Position numbers and translations under genes: made by a program. DNA of 64,000 bases from Mesorhizobium waimense. Lineage in GTDB: Bacteria; Pseudomonadota; Alphaproteobacteria; Rhizobiales; Rhizobiaceae. This document shows, one piece after another, positions 36,361 to 43,373 of this stretch. Where the stretch lies: the NCBI RefSeq assembly GCF_003601975.1, contig NZ_QZWZ01000014.1, positions 1 to 64,000 of the forward strand, read 5' to 3'. The notes below the pieces were generated by a model. It was not told where the DNA came from. It ran no database searches and worked only from the letters and a program-made list of their open reading frames with translations. Every line of letters starts with the position of its first letter. The first letter of the stretch is position 1.

Positions 36361-36648
36361 ATGACGGGCGAGGCATTCTATCTTCTGTGCGGTTTCTGGG
36401 CGCTTGTGATGCTGGCGATCTTCATCCAGGCGATCCGGCTGAGTTATCGCATCGAGGCGCGCTCGCCTGACCTTGCCAACCGCAGCGGCTTTCCACGCAA
36501 CGCGATGATGTTCCACACCGTCACCAACACGAACGTGGCACGGGACCAGGAAACGCAGGCCATGCGGCGCCGCATGAACCGGCTGCTGCTGACCGTTCTC
36601 GCCGGTTTCGTGCTGATGTGGGCGCTCTTGGTCTGGTCAGGCGGATGA
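36361..36648 (+). CDS. Small two-helix membrane protein
   Basis: 95 residues from the ATG at 36361, with AAGGTGAGGGA just before it. Helices at about 3-23 (F-Y-L-L-C-G-F-W-A-L-V-M-L-A-I-F-I) and 74-92 (L-L-T-V-L-A-G-F-V-L-M-W-A-L-L-V-W) enclose a basic loop of about 50 residues with R-S-P-D-L-A-N-R-S-G-F-P-R. No family recognised. It is co-directional with, and four bases before, the DinB gene, so the two may be co-transcribed, originally perhaps straight after the fumarylacetoacetase gene whose duplicated end lies upstream. Confidence 0.62.
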   Translation: MTGEAFYLLCGFWALVMLAIFIQAIRLSYRIEARSPDLANRSGFPRNAMMFHTVTNTNVARDQETQAMRRRMNRLLLTVLAGFVLMWALLVWSGG

Positions 36649-36652
36649 ATTC

Positions 36653-37213
36653 GTGACCCTGCTCGATCACCTCCGCCGCATGGCCGGCAACAATCTCTGG
36701 TCGAACGACCGGCTATACCGTGCCGTGCTGCAGCTCAAGCCTGGCGAGTTCGAAGCCGAACGCACCAGCTTCTTCCCGTCGATCAAGGCGACGCTCAACC
36801 ACATCCTCGCGGTCGATCATCTCTATCTCGATTTCCTGGAGGAGGGCGGCGTCGGGGCTGCTGCCCACGACGACTACGTGCCGTTTGACGAACCACAGGT
36901 GTTGTTCGCCGCCCAGACCGTATTCGACCGGCGTCTCATCGCCTTCTGTGGCAGGCTGTCGGAGAGCGATCTCGACCGCCACGTCATCACCGACCGGCGC
37001 GAGGACGGCATGATCCCGGAGCGCATCGGCGATATCCTCGCCCATGTCTTCCTTCACGACATCCACCATCGCGGCCAGGTGCATGCCATGCTGTCCGGCA
37101 CCTCGATCGCGCCGCCGCAGCTCGACGAGTTCCTGCTCGATTATGATCTGAAGCTCAGGAAAGCGGAGGTCGAGCGGCTGGGGCTGGATGATCAGACCAA
37201 CGCTACGTCATAG
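36653..37213 (+). CDS. DinB-family metal-binding hydrolase-like protein
   Basis: 186 residues from a GTG at 36653. The DinB/YfiT four-helix bundle is shown by N-L-W-S-N-D-R-L near residue 15, T-L-N-H-I-L-A-V-D-H-L-Y near 46-57 (first His) and H-V-F-L-H-D-I-H-H-R-G-Q-V-H near 130 (further His), the usual three-His nickel or zinc site. Members are thiol S-transferases or unknown; bacillithiol is absent in proteobacteria, and a glutathione-linked role such as maleylacetoacetate isomerisation is possible because DinB-fold maleylpyruvate isomerases exist. The 3' end overlaps the VapC-type gene by 22 bases. Confidence 0.85.
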   Translation: MTLLDHLRRMAGNNLWSNDRLYRAVLQLKPGEFEAERTSFFPSIKATLNHILAVDHLYLDFLEEGGVGAAAHDDYVPFDEPQVLFAAQTVFDRRLIAFCGRLSESDLDRHVITDRREDGMIPERIGDILAHVFLHDIHHRGQVHAMLSGTSIAPPQLDEFLLDYDLKLRKAEVERLGLDDQTNATS

Positions 37214-37566
37214 GCTGAAAAATGCCGATCCGCGGTGACCAACGTGAGGCCTTCAATTTGAGCCTGTGCAATGAGCAGGCGGCCGAAGGGATCGCGGTGG
37301 TGAAGCGGCAGATGCTCAAGTCTCGCCGCGTGTAGTTCGTTTACGCCGAGGATCGGAATCCCGTTCGATCGCAGAATGCCCACGATGTCGCCTGTGAGCG
37401 TGACTTTGCCGAGCGATTTCTTGATGGCGATCTCCGCTACCGAGATGGCGCTGACGATCACATCCTTGCCTGCGAGAAAGATGTCGCGATGGTGATCTGA
37501 AAGACGTGAATCGGCGTTGAGTACCCAAAGCAGAATATGCGTATCGACCAGATATTTGCGGCTCAT
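37192..37566 (-). CDS. PIN-domain toxin, VapC-type
   Basis: 124 residues with the four PIN acids: Asp8 in L-V-D-T-H-I-L-L-W, Glu near 45 in S-V-A-E-I-A-I-K, Asp near 93 in R-D-P-F-G-R-L-L and Asp near 112 in T-A-D-R-H-F. PIN toxins cut RNA, often initiator tRNA or rRNA, when the antitoxin is lost. It overlaps the antitoxin gene by four bases (ATGA type). Its end overlaps the convergent dinB-like gene, so it may have entered this place as a cassette. Genes of this subgroup are paired with Phd/YefM antitoxins, as here. Confidence 0.9.
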   Translation of the reverse strand: MSRKYLVDTHILLWVLNADSRLSDHHRDIFLAGKDVIVSAISVAEIAIKKSLGKVTLTGDIVGILRSNGIPILGVNELHAARLEHLPLHHRDPFGRLLIAQAQIEGLTLVTADRHFSAYDVALV

Positions 37567-37796
37567 TTAATATACTCGTCCCATTCGGGACCGAGTTCAT
37601 CAAAATCATCCGATATCCGAATTTGACCTTTCAGGGCCCCAAACAGGCCTTTGCTGCCGCCGGGCCGCGCGGGAGCGCTCAAGGTTGCGACAATTTCCCC
37701 ATGCCGGGTCAGATGGATCTCTTCGCCGGCCTGGGCACGCTTCACCAACGCGGAGAGCTGGGCCTTCACTTTCGCCATCGGAATATTCATCGTCAT
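37563..37796 (-). CDS. Phd/YefM-type antitoxin
   Basis: 77 residues. The N-terminal part (about 3-50: I-P-M-A-K-V-K-A-Q-L-S-A-L-V-K-R-A-Q-A-G-E-E-I-H-L-T) is the Phd/YefM DNA-binding fold; the acidic C-terminus (D-D-F-D-E-L-G-P-E-W) should wrap and inhibit the PIN toxin. Two ATG codons at 37796 and 37790 are possible starts. It is the first gene of the toxin-antitoxin operon, with a 24-base palindrome just upstream for autoregulation. Confidence 0.88.
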   Translation of the reverse strand: MTMNIPMAKVKAQLSALVKRAQAGEEIHLTRHGEIVATLSAPARPGGSKGLFGALKGQIRISDDFDELGPEWDEYIK

Positions 37797-37801
37797 ACCT
37801 C

Positions 37802-37825
37802 TTATGACCAGAATTTAGGTCATAA
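37802..37825. promoter_or_regulatory. Toxin-antitoxin operator palindrome
   Basis: TTATGACC (37802-37809) and GGTCATAA (37818-37825) are perfect eight-base inverted arms around an AT-rich eight-base centre, six bases upstream of the antitoxin ATG. This is the expected position for Phd/YefM autorepression. Confidence 0.65.
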
Positions 37826-37853
37826 TTGGCCGAGCCGCAAATGAGTTCGATGG

Positions 37854-38969
37854 TTACGCCGCCTTGCCATCCACCTTGATCACGCCGCGCTTGATCTGGT
37901 CCTGCTCGATCGATTCGAACAAAGCGCGGAAATTGCCTTCGCCAAAACCTTCGTCGCCCTTCCTCTGGATGAACTCAAAGAAGATCGGGCCGATCACGGT
38001 TTTCGAAAAGATCTGCAGTAGGATCTTGGTCATGCCTCCGTCGACCACGCCTTCGCCGTCGATCAGGATGCCGTGCTTCTTCATCCGCTCGATCGGCTCG
38101 TCATGGCCGTTCACCCTGTCATAGGACATGTCGTAATAGGTTTCCGGCGGGCCAGGCATGAATTTCAGCCCGTTGGCCGCCAACTTGTCGGTGGCGCCGT
38201 AGATCTCGTCGGTGCCGACCGCAATGTGCTGGATGCCTTCGCCATTGTACTTCTTCAGATACTCGGCGATCTGGCTGGTCTCGTCCTTGGACTCGTTGAG
38301 CGGGATGCGGATCTTGCCACAGGGCGAGGTAATCGCCCGGCTGACCAGCCCGGTGATCTTGCCGTCAATATCGAAGAAATGGATCTGCTTGAAACCGAAC
38401 AGCTCGCGGTAGAAATCCCACCATTTGTCCATCTGGCCGCGATAGACATTGTGGGTAAGGTGGTCGAGATAATAGAAGCCGACGCCTTGCGGCCGCGGGT
38501 CGCGGGCGCCCAACCATTCGAACTCGGCGTCATAGGCCGAGCCCTTCTCGCCATAGCTGTCGATGAAATAGAGCAGCGAGCCGCCGATGCCGACGATGGC
38601 CGGCACGTCCAGCGCCTTGTCATTGCCTTCGTAGGGCGTGGCGCCCTTGGCCACGGCATGGTCGAAAGCGTGCTTGGCATCGACCACCCGCCACGCCATC
38701 GAGGCCGCGCAGGGGCCGTGCTTGTCGACGAATTTCATCGCATGCGAACCGGGCTCGGCGTTGACGATGTAGTTGATGTCGCCCTGGCGCCAGACTGTGA
38801 TGTTTTTCGAGCTGTGTTTTGCAACCGCGACATAGCCCATGCGGGTGAAAAGCTCGGCGAGCTTTTCCGGCTCCGGATGCGCGAATTCAACGAACTCGAA
38901 GCCGTCGGTGCCGGCGGGATTGGTCTTGCTGATCTTGGCCGGCGGTGCGTCGTGCGGGAAGGGGCCCAT
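37854..38969 (-). CDS. hppD: 4-hydroxyphenylpyruvate dioxygenase
   Basis: 371 residues from the ATG at 38969; the open frame further upstream has no family sequence. Non-haem iron enzyme of the VOC superfamily that makes homogentisate from 4-hydroxyphenylpyruvate. Iron ligands are seen as His in L-D-H-L-T-H-N-V (near 175), His in G-I-Q-H-I-A-V-G-T-D (near 260) and Glu in I-F-F-E-F-I-Q-R-K-G (near 340). It supplies the substrate of HmgA, encoded 5 kb to the left on the other strand. It faces an Lrp/AsnC regulator across 151 bases with repeats. Confidence 0.96.
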   Translation of the reverse strand: MGPFPHDAPPAKISKTNPAGTDGFEFVEFAHPEPEKLAELFTRMGYVAVAKHSSKNITVWRQGDINYIVNAEPGSHAMKFVDKHGPCAASMAWRVVDAKHAFDHAVAKGATPYEGNDKALDVPAIVGIGGSLLYFIDSYGEKGSAYDAEFEWLGARDPRPQGVGFYYLDHLTHNVYRGQMDKWWDFYRELFGFKQIHFFDIDGKITGLVSRAITSPCGKIRIPLNESKDETSQIAEYLKKYNGEGIQHIAVGTDEIYGATDKLAANGLKFMPGPPETYYDMSYDRVNGHDEPIERMKKHGILIDGEGVVDGGMTKILLQIFSKTVIGPIFFEFIQRKGDEGFGEGNFRALFESIEQDQIKRGVIKVDGKAA

Positions 38970-38980
38970 GGCAGTTCTCC

Positions 38981-39006
38981 GAAATTTGATCTGGAAATTT
39001 GATCTG
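38981..39006. repeat. Exact 13-base tandem repeat upstream of hppD
   Basis: GAAATTTGATCTG occurs twice without spacing (38981-38993 and 38994-39006), 12 bases before the hppD start. It could be a pair of regulator sites; Lrp/AsnC proteins often bind repeated AT-rich motifs, and such a gene diverges from hppD here. Confidence 0.6.
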
Positions 39007-39059
39007 GCCGCTCTTGGCCATCCTTGCCCATTATAGCGCCAACCAACCGCACAGAGCTT

Positions 39060-39080
39060 GCATTCAAACGCTTGAAATGC
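39060..39080. promoter_or_regulatory. Palindrome near the Lrp-type gene, candidate Lrp operator
   Basis: TTCAAACGCTTGAA (39063-39076) is symmetric except at one pair, and GCA/TGC flank it nearly symmetrically. It lies about 40 bases before the Lrp start and 90 before hppD, so it may serve both genes. Confidence 0.5.
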
Positions 39081-39120
39081 TGATCTGATGCGTAAAACGT
39101 GCACAAGGAGGAGAACGTCC

Positions 39121-39588
39121 GTGGATAATGTGCGCATTGATCAATTTGACCGCAAGATACTGGCGCTGTTGCAAGCCGACGCGCGGCTCACCAACGCTGA
39201 TTTGTCGGACCGGGTGAACCTGTCGCCGTCGCAATGCTCGCGTCGCCGCCAGCGGCTGGAGGAGGACGGGTTCATCAGGGGCTACCGCGCTGTGCTCGAT
39301 CGCGACAGGCTCGGCTTTTCGCTGGTCAACGTCATCTCGGTGACCTTGGCCACCCACAACCGCGACAATGCCAGGCGCTTCGGCGAACTGCTGGCGCGGC
39401 TGCCGGAAGTGCAGGAGGCGCACGCGCTGACCGGCGAGATGGACTACATCTTGAAAGTCGTGACGCCGGACCTGAAATCGCTGTCGGAATTCGTCAACGA
39501 CGTGCTGCTGCCGCACGAATCCGTGCAGCATGTGAAGACGGCGATCGTGCTCGAAACGCTGAAGGAAACCGGCGCGCTGCCGATTTAA
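39121..39588 (+). CDS. Lrp/AsnC-family transcriptional regulator of hppD
   Basis: 155 residues from a GTG at 39121, chosen because AAGGAGGAG (39105-39113) is seven bases upstream; the ATG at 39088 would put that site inside the gene. The N-terminal HTH (about 4-60: I-D-Q-F-D-R-K-I-L-A-L-L-Q-A-D-A-R, then L-S-P-S-Q-C-S-R-R) precedes a RAM/AsnC effector domain (about 65-150: A-L-T-G-E-M-D-Y-I-L-K-V). Members of this subgroup often sit beside hppD or phenylalanine genes and sense aromatic amino acids. It overlaps by four bases the convergent DUF442 gene. Confidence 0.9.
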   Translation: MDNVRIDQFDRKILALLQADARLTNADLSDRVNLSPSQCSRRRQRLEEDGFIRGYRAVLDRDRLGFSLVNVISVTLATHNRDNARRFGELLARLPEVQEAHALTGEMDYILKVVTPDLKSLSEFVNDVLLPHESVQHVKTAIVLETLKETGALPI

Positions 39589-39923
39589 GCCTTCTGCTGC
39601 TGCACCAGCCCATAAAGATTGGTGCAGCGCGCGCCGGAGCGGCAATAGGCGAGCACAGGCCCTTCGAGTTCGTCGAGCGCTTCGGCCTGATCCTCGACAT
39701 TCTCCATGGTGATCTGGCCGCTGATGACCGGGATGAAGCGGAAGGTGAGCCCCGCCGCTTCGGCCGCCGCCTTGACGCTGTCGGCCGAAGGTTGGCCGGG
39801 CTGCTCATTGTCGGGCCGGTTGCAGATCACGCTCTTGAAGCCGGCTTCCTTGATGGCGACGACATCGTCGGGCTGGATCTGCCCCGCGACCGAATAGTCT
39901 TCGCTGATCTGGCGGTATTCCAT
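39585..39923 (-). CDS. DUF442/TIGR01244-family phosphatase-like protein (BLH domain)
   Basis: 112 residues from the ATG at 39923. It has the small tyrosine-phosphatase-like fold of the TIGR01244 family, with the loop Y-C-R-S-G-A-R-C-T near residue 95 carrying the catalytic Cys and Arg. N-R-P-D-N-E-Q-P near 35 is the other family marker. In BigR/Blh-type proteins this domain helps hydrogen-sulphide detoxification, where it is fused to an MBL domain; here it stands alone. The true substrate is not known. It is convergent with the Lrp gene and 120 bases after the zinc-transport binding-protein gene. Confidence 0.82.
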   Translation of the reverse strand: MEYRQISEDYSVAGQIQPDDVVAIKEAGFKSVICNRPDNEQPGQPSADSVKAAAEAAGLTFRFIPVISGQITMENVEDQAEALDELEGPVLAYCRSGARCTNLYGLVQQQKA

Positions 39924-40043
39924 GGTGTCCTCGCAATCCGATTTGGCGGCAGTCTTGCCACTCCCCGGTTGGACCGACAATCTGCGCAGGGAAATCTCCC
40001 TGCGCAGATAGACATTTCCGCCGAGGAATCCAACTGGCCTTGC

Positions 40044-40985
40044 TCAGCTGCCGAGGATCGCGCCTTTGATCTGGGCGATGTTGTTGTGCATCATGTCGAT
40101 ATAGGTCGAGGCCGGACCGTCGGGCTGCGACAGCGCGTCGGAGTAGAGCGTGCCGCCCACCTTGATGCCGGTCTCGCTGGCGATCTGCTCGATCAGGCGC
40201 GGGTTGGTGATGTTCTCGACGAAGATCGCCGCCGCCTTGTCCTGCTTGACCTGGTTGACCAGCTTGGCGACGTCGGCTGCCGAAGGCTCGGAATCAGTCG
40301 ACACGCCCTGCGGCGCCAGGAAAGTCAGGCCGTATTCGTGCTCGAAATAGCCGAAGGCATCATGCGAGGTGATGACGACGCGTTTTTCCTCGGGGATCGA
40401 CTGGATCGCCGTCTTCACTTCGCCTTCGACCGCTTCGAGCTTCTTGGTGTAGGCGGCGGCATTGGTCTGGTAGCTGACGCAGCCCGCCGAATCGGCCGCG
40501 CAGAAGGCATCGGCGATGTTCTTCACATAGATCTTTGCGTTGGCGATCGACTGGAAGGCATGCGGGTCGGTAACCGTCTTGCCCCCACCGGTGCCCGCGC
40601 CTTCGGCAGCGTCGGCGTCGGCGAACTCAGGCTTGAAATCAATCGGCGTCACGCCTTTGGTCAAGGTGACGATCGAGGCCTTGGTGGCGCTGGCTTCAAC
40701 CAGGCGCTGCAAAAACCCTTCGAAATGCAGGCCGTTGACCAGCACCACGTTGGCGCCGGCCATCGCCACCGCATCGGCAGGGCTCGGCTCATAGACATGG
40801 GCATCGCCATCCGGGCCGACGATGGTGGTGATGTTGACCCGGTCGCCGCCGACATTCTTGGCGAAATCGGCAATCACGGTGAAGCTGGCTACCACCTTCA
40901 GCGGCGCCGCGAAGGCCGAGGACGCGCCGAAGGCGCTTAATGTTATAACGCTCATCGTCAGGGCGGCGCGGATCGATTTCAGCAT
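40044..40985 (-). CDS. Zinc ABC transporter substrate-binding protein (ZnuA/AztC-like)
   Basis: 313 residues, with a signal peptide cleaved near residue 26 (A-F-A-A-P-L). It is a cluster A-I metal-binding protein with ligands His in D-A-H-V-Y-E-P (near 62), His in D-P-H-A-F-Q-S (near 141), His in T-S-H-D-A-F-G-Y-F (near 205) and Asp in Y-S-D-A-L (near 280). The third His (not Glu) indicates zinc over manganese. It lacks the long His-rich loop of classic ZnuA. It is the last gene of the three-gene operon, 33 bases after the permease, fitting the AztABC type. Confidence 0.88.
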   Translation of the reverse strand: MLKSIRAALTMSVITLSAFGASSAFAAPLKVVASFTVIADFAKNVGGDRVNITTIVGPDGDAHVYEPSPADAVAMAGANVVLVNGLHFEGFLQRLVEASATKASIVTLTKGVTPIDFKPEFADADAAEGAGTGGGKTVTDPHAFQSIANAKIYVKNIADAFCAADSAGCVSYQTNAAAYTKKLEAVEGEVKTAIQSIPEEKRVVITSHDAFGYFEHEYGLTFLAPQGVSTDSEPSAADVAKLVNQVKQDKAAAIFVENITNPRLIEQIASETGIKVGGTLYSDALSQPDGPASTYIDMMHNNIAQIKGAILGS

Positions 40986-41018
40986 TGGGAAGGTCTCCTT
41001 TGGGGGGGCGGGTAGGAA

Positions 41019-41894
41019 TCAGGCAGTTCGGTGGCGGTGATGCACGATGCGGGCGCGCAGCACGCCGCGGGTACCGAACAGGATCGAGGCGAAATAGACG
41101 ACGCCGGCCGACAGGATGATGGCGGGGCCAGACGGCAGCGACGCATGATAGGAAAGCAGCAGCCCGGCGATGCACGAGGCAAAGCCGATCAGCACTGCCA
41201 GCACGCACATCGGCTCGACGCGCGCCGTCCAGAAGCGAGCCGCCGCCGCTGGCAACATCATCAGCCCGACCGACAGCAGCGTGCCCAGCGCCTGGAAGCC
41301 GCCGACGAGGTTGAGCACGACGAGGCCGAGGAAGATAAAATGCACCGGGCTGCCCAGACGGCTGACCGAGCGCAGGAACAAGGGATCGAGGCATTCCGCG
41401 ACCAGCGCCCGCCAGAAGATGGCGAGGCTGACCAGCGTCACCGCGACAATGCCGCCGATCAGCGCCAGCGCCTCGTTGTTGAGCGCCAGCACGGTACCGA
41501 ACAACACATGCATGAGGTCGACGCTTGAGCCGCGGATCGACACCATCAGCACGCCGATCGCCAGCGAAATCAGATAGAAGGCCGCCATCGAGGCATCCTC
41601 GCGCTGGATCGTGAAGCGCGAGACGGCACCGGCGCCGAGCGCTACGATGATGCCGGCGATCAGGCCGCCAATGGTCATCGGCAGGATTTCCAGCCCATAG
41701 AACAGGAAACCGGCGGCGGCACCCGGCAGGATGGCGTGCGCCATGGCGTCGCCGGACAGGCTCATGCGCCGCAGCATCAGGAAGACGCCGACCGGGCAGG
41801 CACCGAGCGACAGCATCAGCGAGCCGATCAGAGCCCGCTGCATGAAGCCGAAATCGGCAAAAGGGGCGATGAACAGGGAGTAGAGCAAGTCCAT
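41019..41894 (-). CDS. Zinc ABC transporter permease (ZnuB/AztB-like)
   Basis: 291 residues with about eight or nine membrane helices, the ABC-3 family used for zinc, manganese and iron import. The N-terminus D-L-L-Y-S-L-F-I-A-P-F-A-D-F-G-F-M-Q-R-A and L-S-L-G-A-C-P-V-G-V-F-L-M-L-R-R-M-S-L-S-G-D-A-M-A-H-A-I-L-P-G-A-A are typical, the latter including the conserved G-D-A-x-x-H-x coupling sequence. The ATG overlaps the stop of the ATPase gene by one base (ATGA), so translation is coupled. Confidence 0.9.
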   Translation of the reverse strand: MDLLYSLFIAPFADFGFMQRALIGSLMLSLGACPVGVFLMLRRMSLSGDAMAHAILPGAAAGFLFYGLEILPMTIGGLIAGIIVALGAGAVSRFTIQREDASMAAFYLISLAIGVLMVSIRGSSVDLMHVLFGTVLALNNEALALIGGIVAVTLVSLAIFWRALVAECLDPLFLRSVSRLGSPVHFIFLGLVVLNLVGGFQALGTLLSVGLMMLPAAAARFWTARVEPMCVLAVLIGFASCIAGLLLSYHASLPSGPAIILSAGVVYFASILFGTRGVLRARIVHHRHRTA

Positions 41895-42709
41895 CAGGCG
41901 GCCCTCGGCCCGGAGCCATGATGGTGACCGTGATCGTGCCCATGAGCATGGTCATGTCCTTGCCCATGGTCATGTCCTTCCGGCTCACACCACGGCGCAT
42001 TCTCTTCCCAGGCTTCATGGAAGCGGCGCGCGCGCAACAGGTTCTCCGGCCGCAGCGTTTCCTTGGTCTCGCCCCAGGCGACGGGCTGGCGGGCGAGCAG
42101 CAGCGTTTCGGGGAAATTCTGCCGCACCAGATCGAGGTCGTGCACGACGACCATGATGGTGCGTTCCTCGCCATGCCAGCGCTTGATCAGCGCGATCAGG
42201 TCGCCGACCGTCTTGGCATCGACTGCGTTGAACGGCTCGTCGAGCAGGATGAGATCGGCGTCCTGCAGCAGCACCCGGGCAAACAGTGTCCGCTGCAATT
42301 GTCCGCCCGACAGCGTGTCGATCGGGCGCTTCTCGAAGCCGCCAAGGCCGACGGCCATCAGCGCTTGGCTGACGGACTCGCGATCTTCTTTTGTGTAGCG
42401 GCCAAGCATGCCGCGCTTGGGCCAGAGGCCCAGCGAAACCAGATCGACGACCCGCGCCGGAAAGGAGCGGTCGAGCTCCGACTGCTGCGGCAGATAGGCG
42501 GCGTGCACGCCGGGCGCGCGGATCACGCTGCCGGCCATCGGCTTGAGAACCCCGACAATGCCCTTCATCAGCGTCGACTTGCCCGAACCGTTGGCGCCGA
42601 CGACCGCCGTCAGCGATCCCCGGCGGATCGTGCCGTCGAGATGATGGATCGCCGGGTGGCTGCCATAGCCGAGCGTCAGGTCGCGGAAGGTCAGGCAGGC
42701 ATTTGTCAT
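41894..42709 (-). CDS. Zinc ABC transporter ATPase (ZnuC/AztA-like) with His-rich tail
   Basis: 271 residues from the ATG at 42709. Walker A is G-A-N-G-S-G-K-S-T near residue 40, Q-loop P-Q-Q-S, signature L-S-G-G-Q-L-Q-R near 145, Walker B L-I-L-L-D-E-P near 165, switch V-V-V-H-D-L-D near 197. The last about 25 residues alternate His with Asp and Gly (H-D-H-G-Q-G-H-D-H-A-H-G, then more), about ten His in all. The tail is cytoplasmic and may bind incoming zinc or sense it. First gene of the operon, behind a Zur-like palindrome. Confidence 0.9.
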   Translation of the reverse strand: MTNACLTFRDLTLGYGSHPAIHHLDGTIRRGSLTAVVGANGSGKSTLMKGIVGVLKPMAGSVIRAPGVHAAYLPQQSELDRSFPARVVDLVSLGLWPKRGMLGRYTKEDRESVSQALMAVGLGGFEKRPIDTLSGGQLQRTLFARVLLQDADLILLDEPFNAVDAKTVGDLIALIKRWHGEERTIMVVVHDLDLVRQNFPETLLLARQPVAWGETKETLRPENLLRARRFHEAWEENAPWCEPEGHDHGQGHDHAHGHDHGHHHGSGPRAA

Positions 42710-42755
42710 CAAACGGTCCGTGGCACGGAAATCCGCGCTGCTGCAGGCGGCCAAG

Positions 42756-42784
42756 TCGATATGTGATGTTATTACATTAGTCAA
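42756..42784 (-). promoter_or_regulatory. Promoter of the zinc operon with Zur-like palindrome
   Basis: On the minus strand TTGACT (42784-42779) and TATCGA (42761-42756) are 17 bases apart. Between them ATGTTATTACAT (42766-42777) is symmetric except at two central pairs, like the AT-rich Zur boxes of alphaproteobacteria. Zinc-loaded Zur bound here would block the promoter. The ATPase start is 47 bases downstream. Confidence 0.6.
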
Positions 42785-42942
42785 CAAGCCAATCCGGCGG
42801 AATTGCGGCGCCCAGGTCAACTCGTCGTGTTCGGTTGGCTTTGCGCCCATCGCTTGGCTCAAGAGGATTCGCCCCGGCGGCCTTGCCCGAAGCAAGCCGC
42901 AACTCTAAAGAGGCGCGACCCACAAAAGGAAGGAAACCTCCC

Positions 42943-43287
42943 ATGAGCATTCGTCGCATCGATGTAGGCCCGCGCATGACCCAGATCGTCATCCACGGCA
43001 ACACCGTGTATCTGGCCGGCCAGGTCGGCGAGCCCGGCGGCAATGTTGCCTCGCAGACCCGCGACATTCTGGCGACCGTCGACGAATTGCTTGCCAAGGC
43101 CGGCACCGATAAGACCAAGATCCTGCAGGCGATCATCTGGCTGGACGACATGGGCACCTTCGCCGAGATGAATGCGGAATGGGACAAGTGGGTGCCGCAG
43201 GGCCACACGCCGGCCCGTGCCACCGGCGAGGCGAAGCTCGCCGGCCCGGAATATCTGGTCGAGATGATCATTACCGCTGCGATTTGA
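42943..43287 (+). CDS. RidA/YjgF-family protein
   Basis: 114 residues from the ATG at 42943 (AAGGAAGGA upstream). It has the RidA fold sequence V-Y-L-A-G-Q-V-G near residue 22, I-L-A-T-V-D-E-L-L near 43, A-I-I-W-L-D-D-M near 64, and T-P-A-R-A-T-G-E-A-K-L near 90, which includes the Arg used for imine hydrolysis in true RidA; the typical P-x-x-x-x-V-E-I-E end is replaced by P-E-Y-L-V-E-M. It probably hydrolyses reactive enamines or imines. It diverges from the zinc operon and is followed by a dispersed palindromic repeat before hutC. Confidence 0.88.
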   Translation: MSIRRIDVGPRMTQIVIHGNTVYLAGQVGEPGGNVASQTRDILATVDELLAKAGTDKTKILQAIIWLDDMGTFAEMNAEWDKWVPQGHTPARATGEAKLAGPEYLVEMIITAAI

Positions 43288-43301
43288 GAACGCGGGCTTC
43301 T

Positions 43302-43345
43302 ACCTCCCCCTGTGGGGAGGTCGGACCGAAGGTCCGGGTGGGGGT
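43302..43345. repeat. Dispersed rhizobial palindromic repeat between ridA-like gene and hutC
   Basis: ACCTCCCC (43302-43309) and GGGGAGGT (43314-43321) form a perfect eight-pair hairpin with a CTGT loop. It is followed by CGGACC-GAA-GGTCCG (43322-43336), a second perfect hairpin, and GGTGGGGGT. This three-part unit is common between genes in Rhizobiales and may act as a two-way terminator for the convergent genes on each side. Confidence 0.65.
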
Positions 43346-43373
43346 GTGGCGCTGCAAGGGGGGATAAAAGGCA

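Noticed and set aside
38981-39006. Start of a CRISPR array
   Set aside because: Only two 13-base copies with no spacer between; a tandem duplication. No other regularly spaced repeats were found in the window.
39234-40940. 568-codon frame crossing the Lrp, DUF442 and zinc-binding-protein genes
   Set aside because: It passes over three well-supported genes, two on the opposite strand, and shows no domain.
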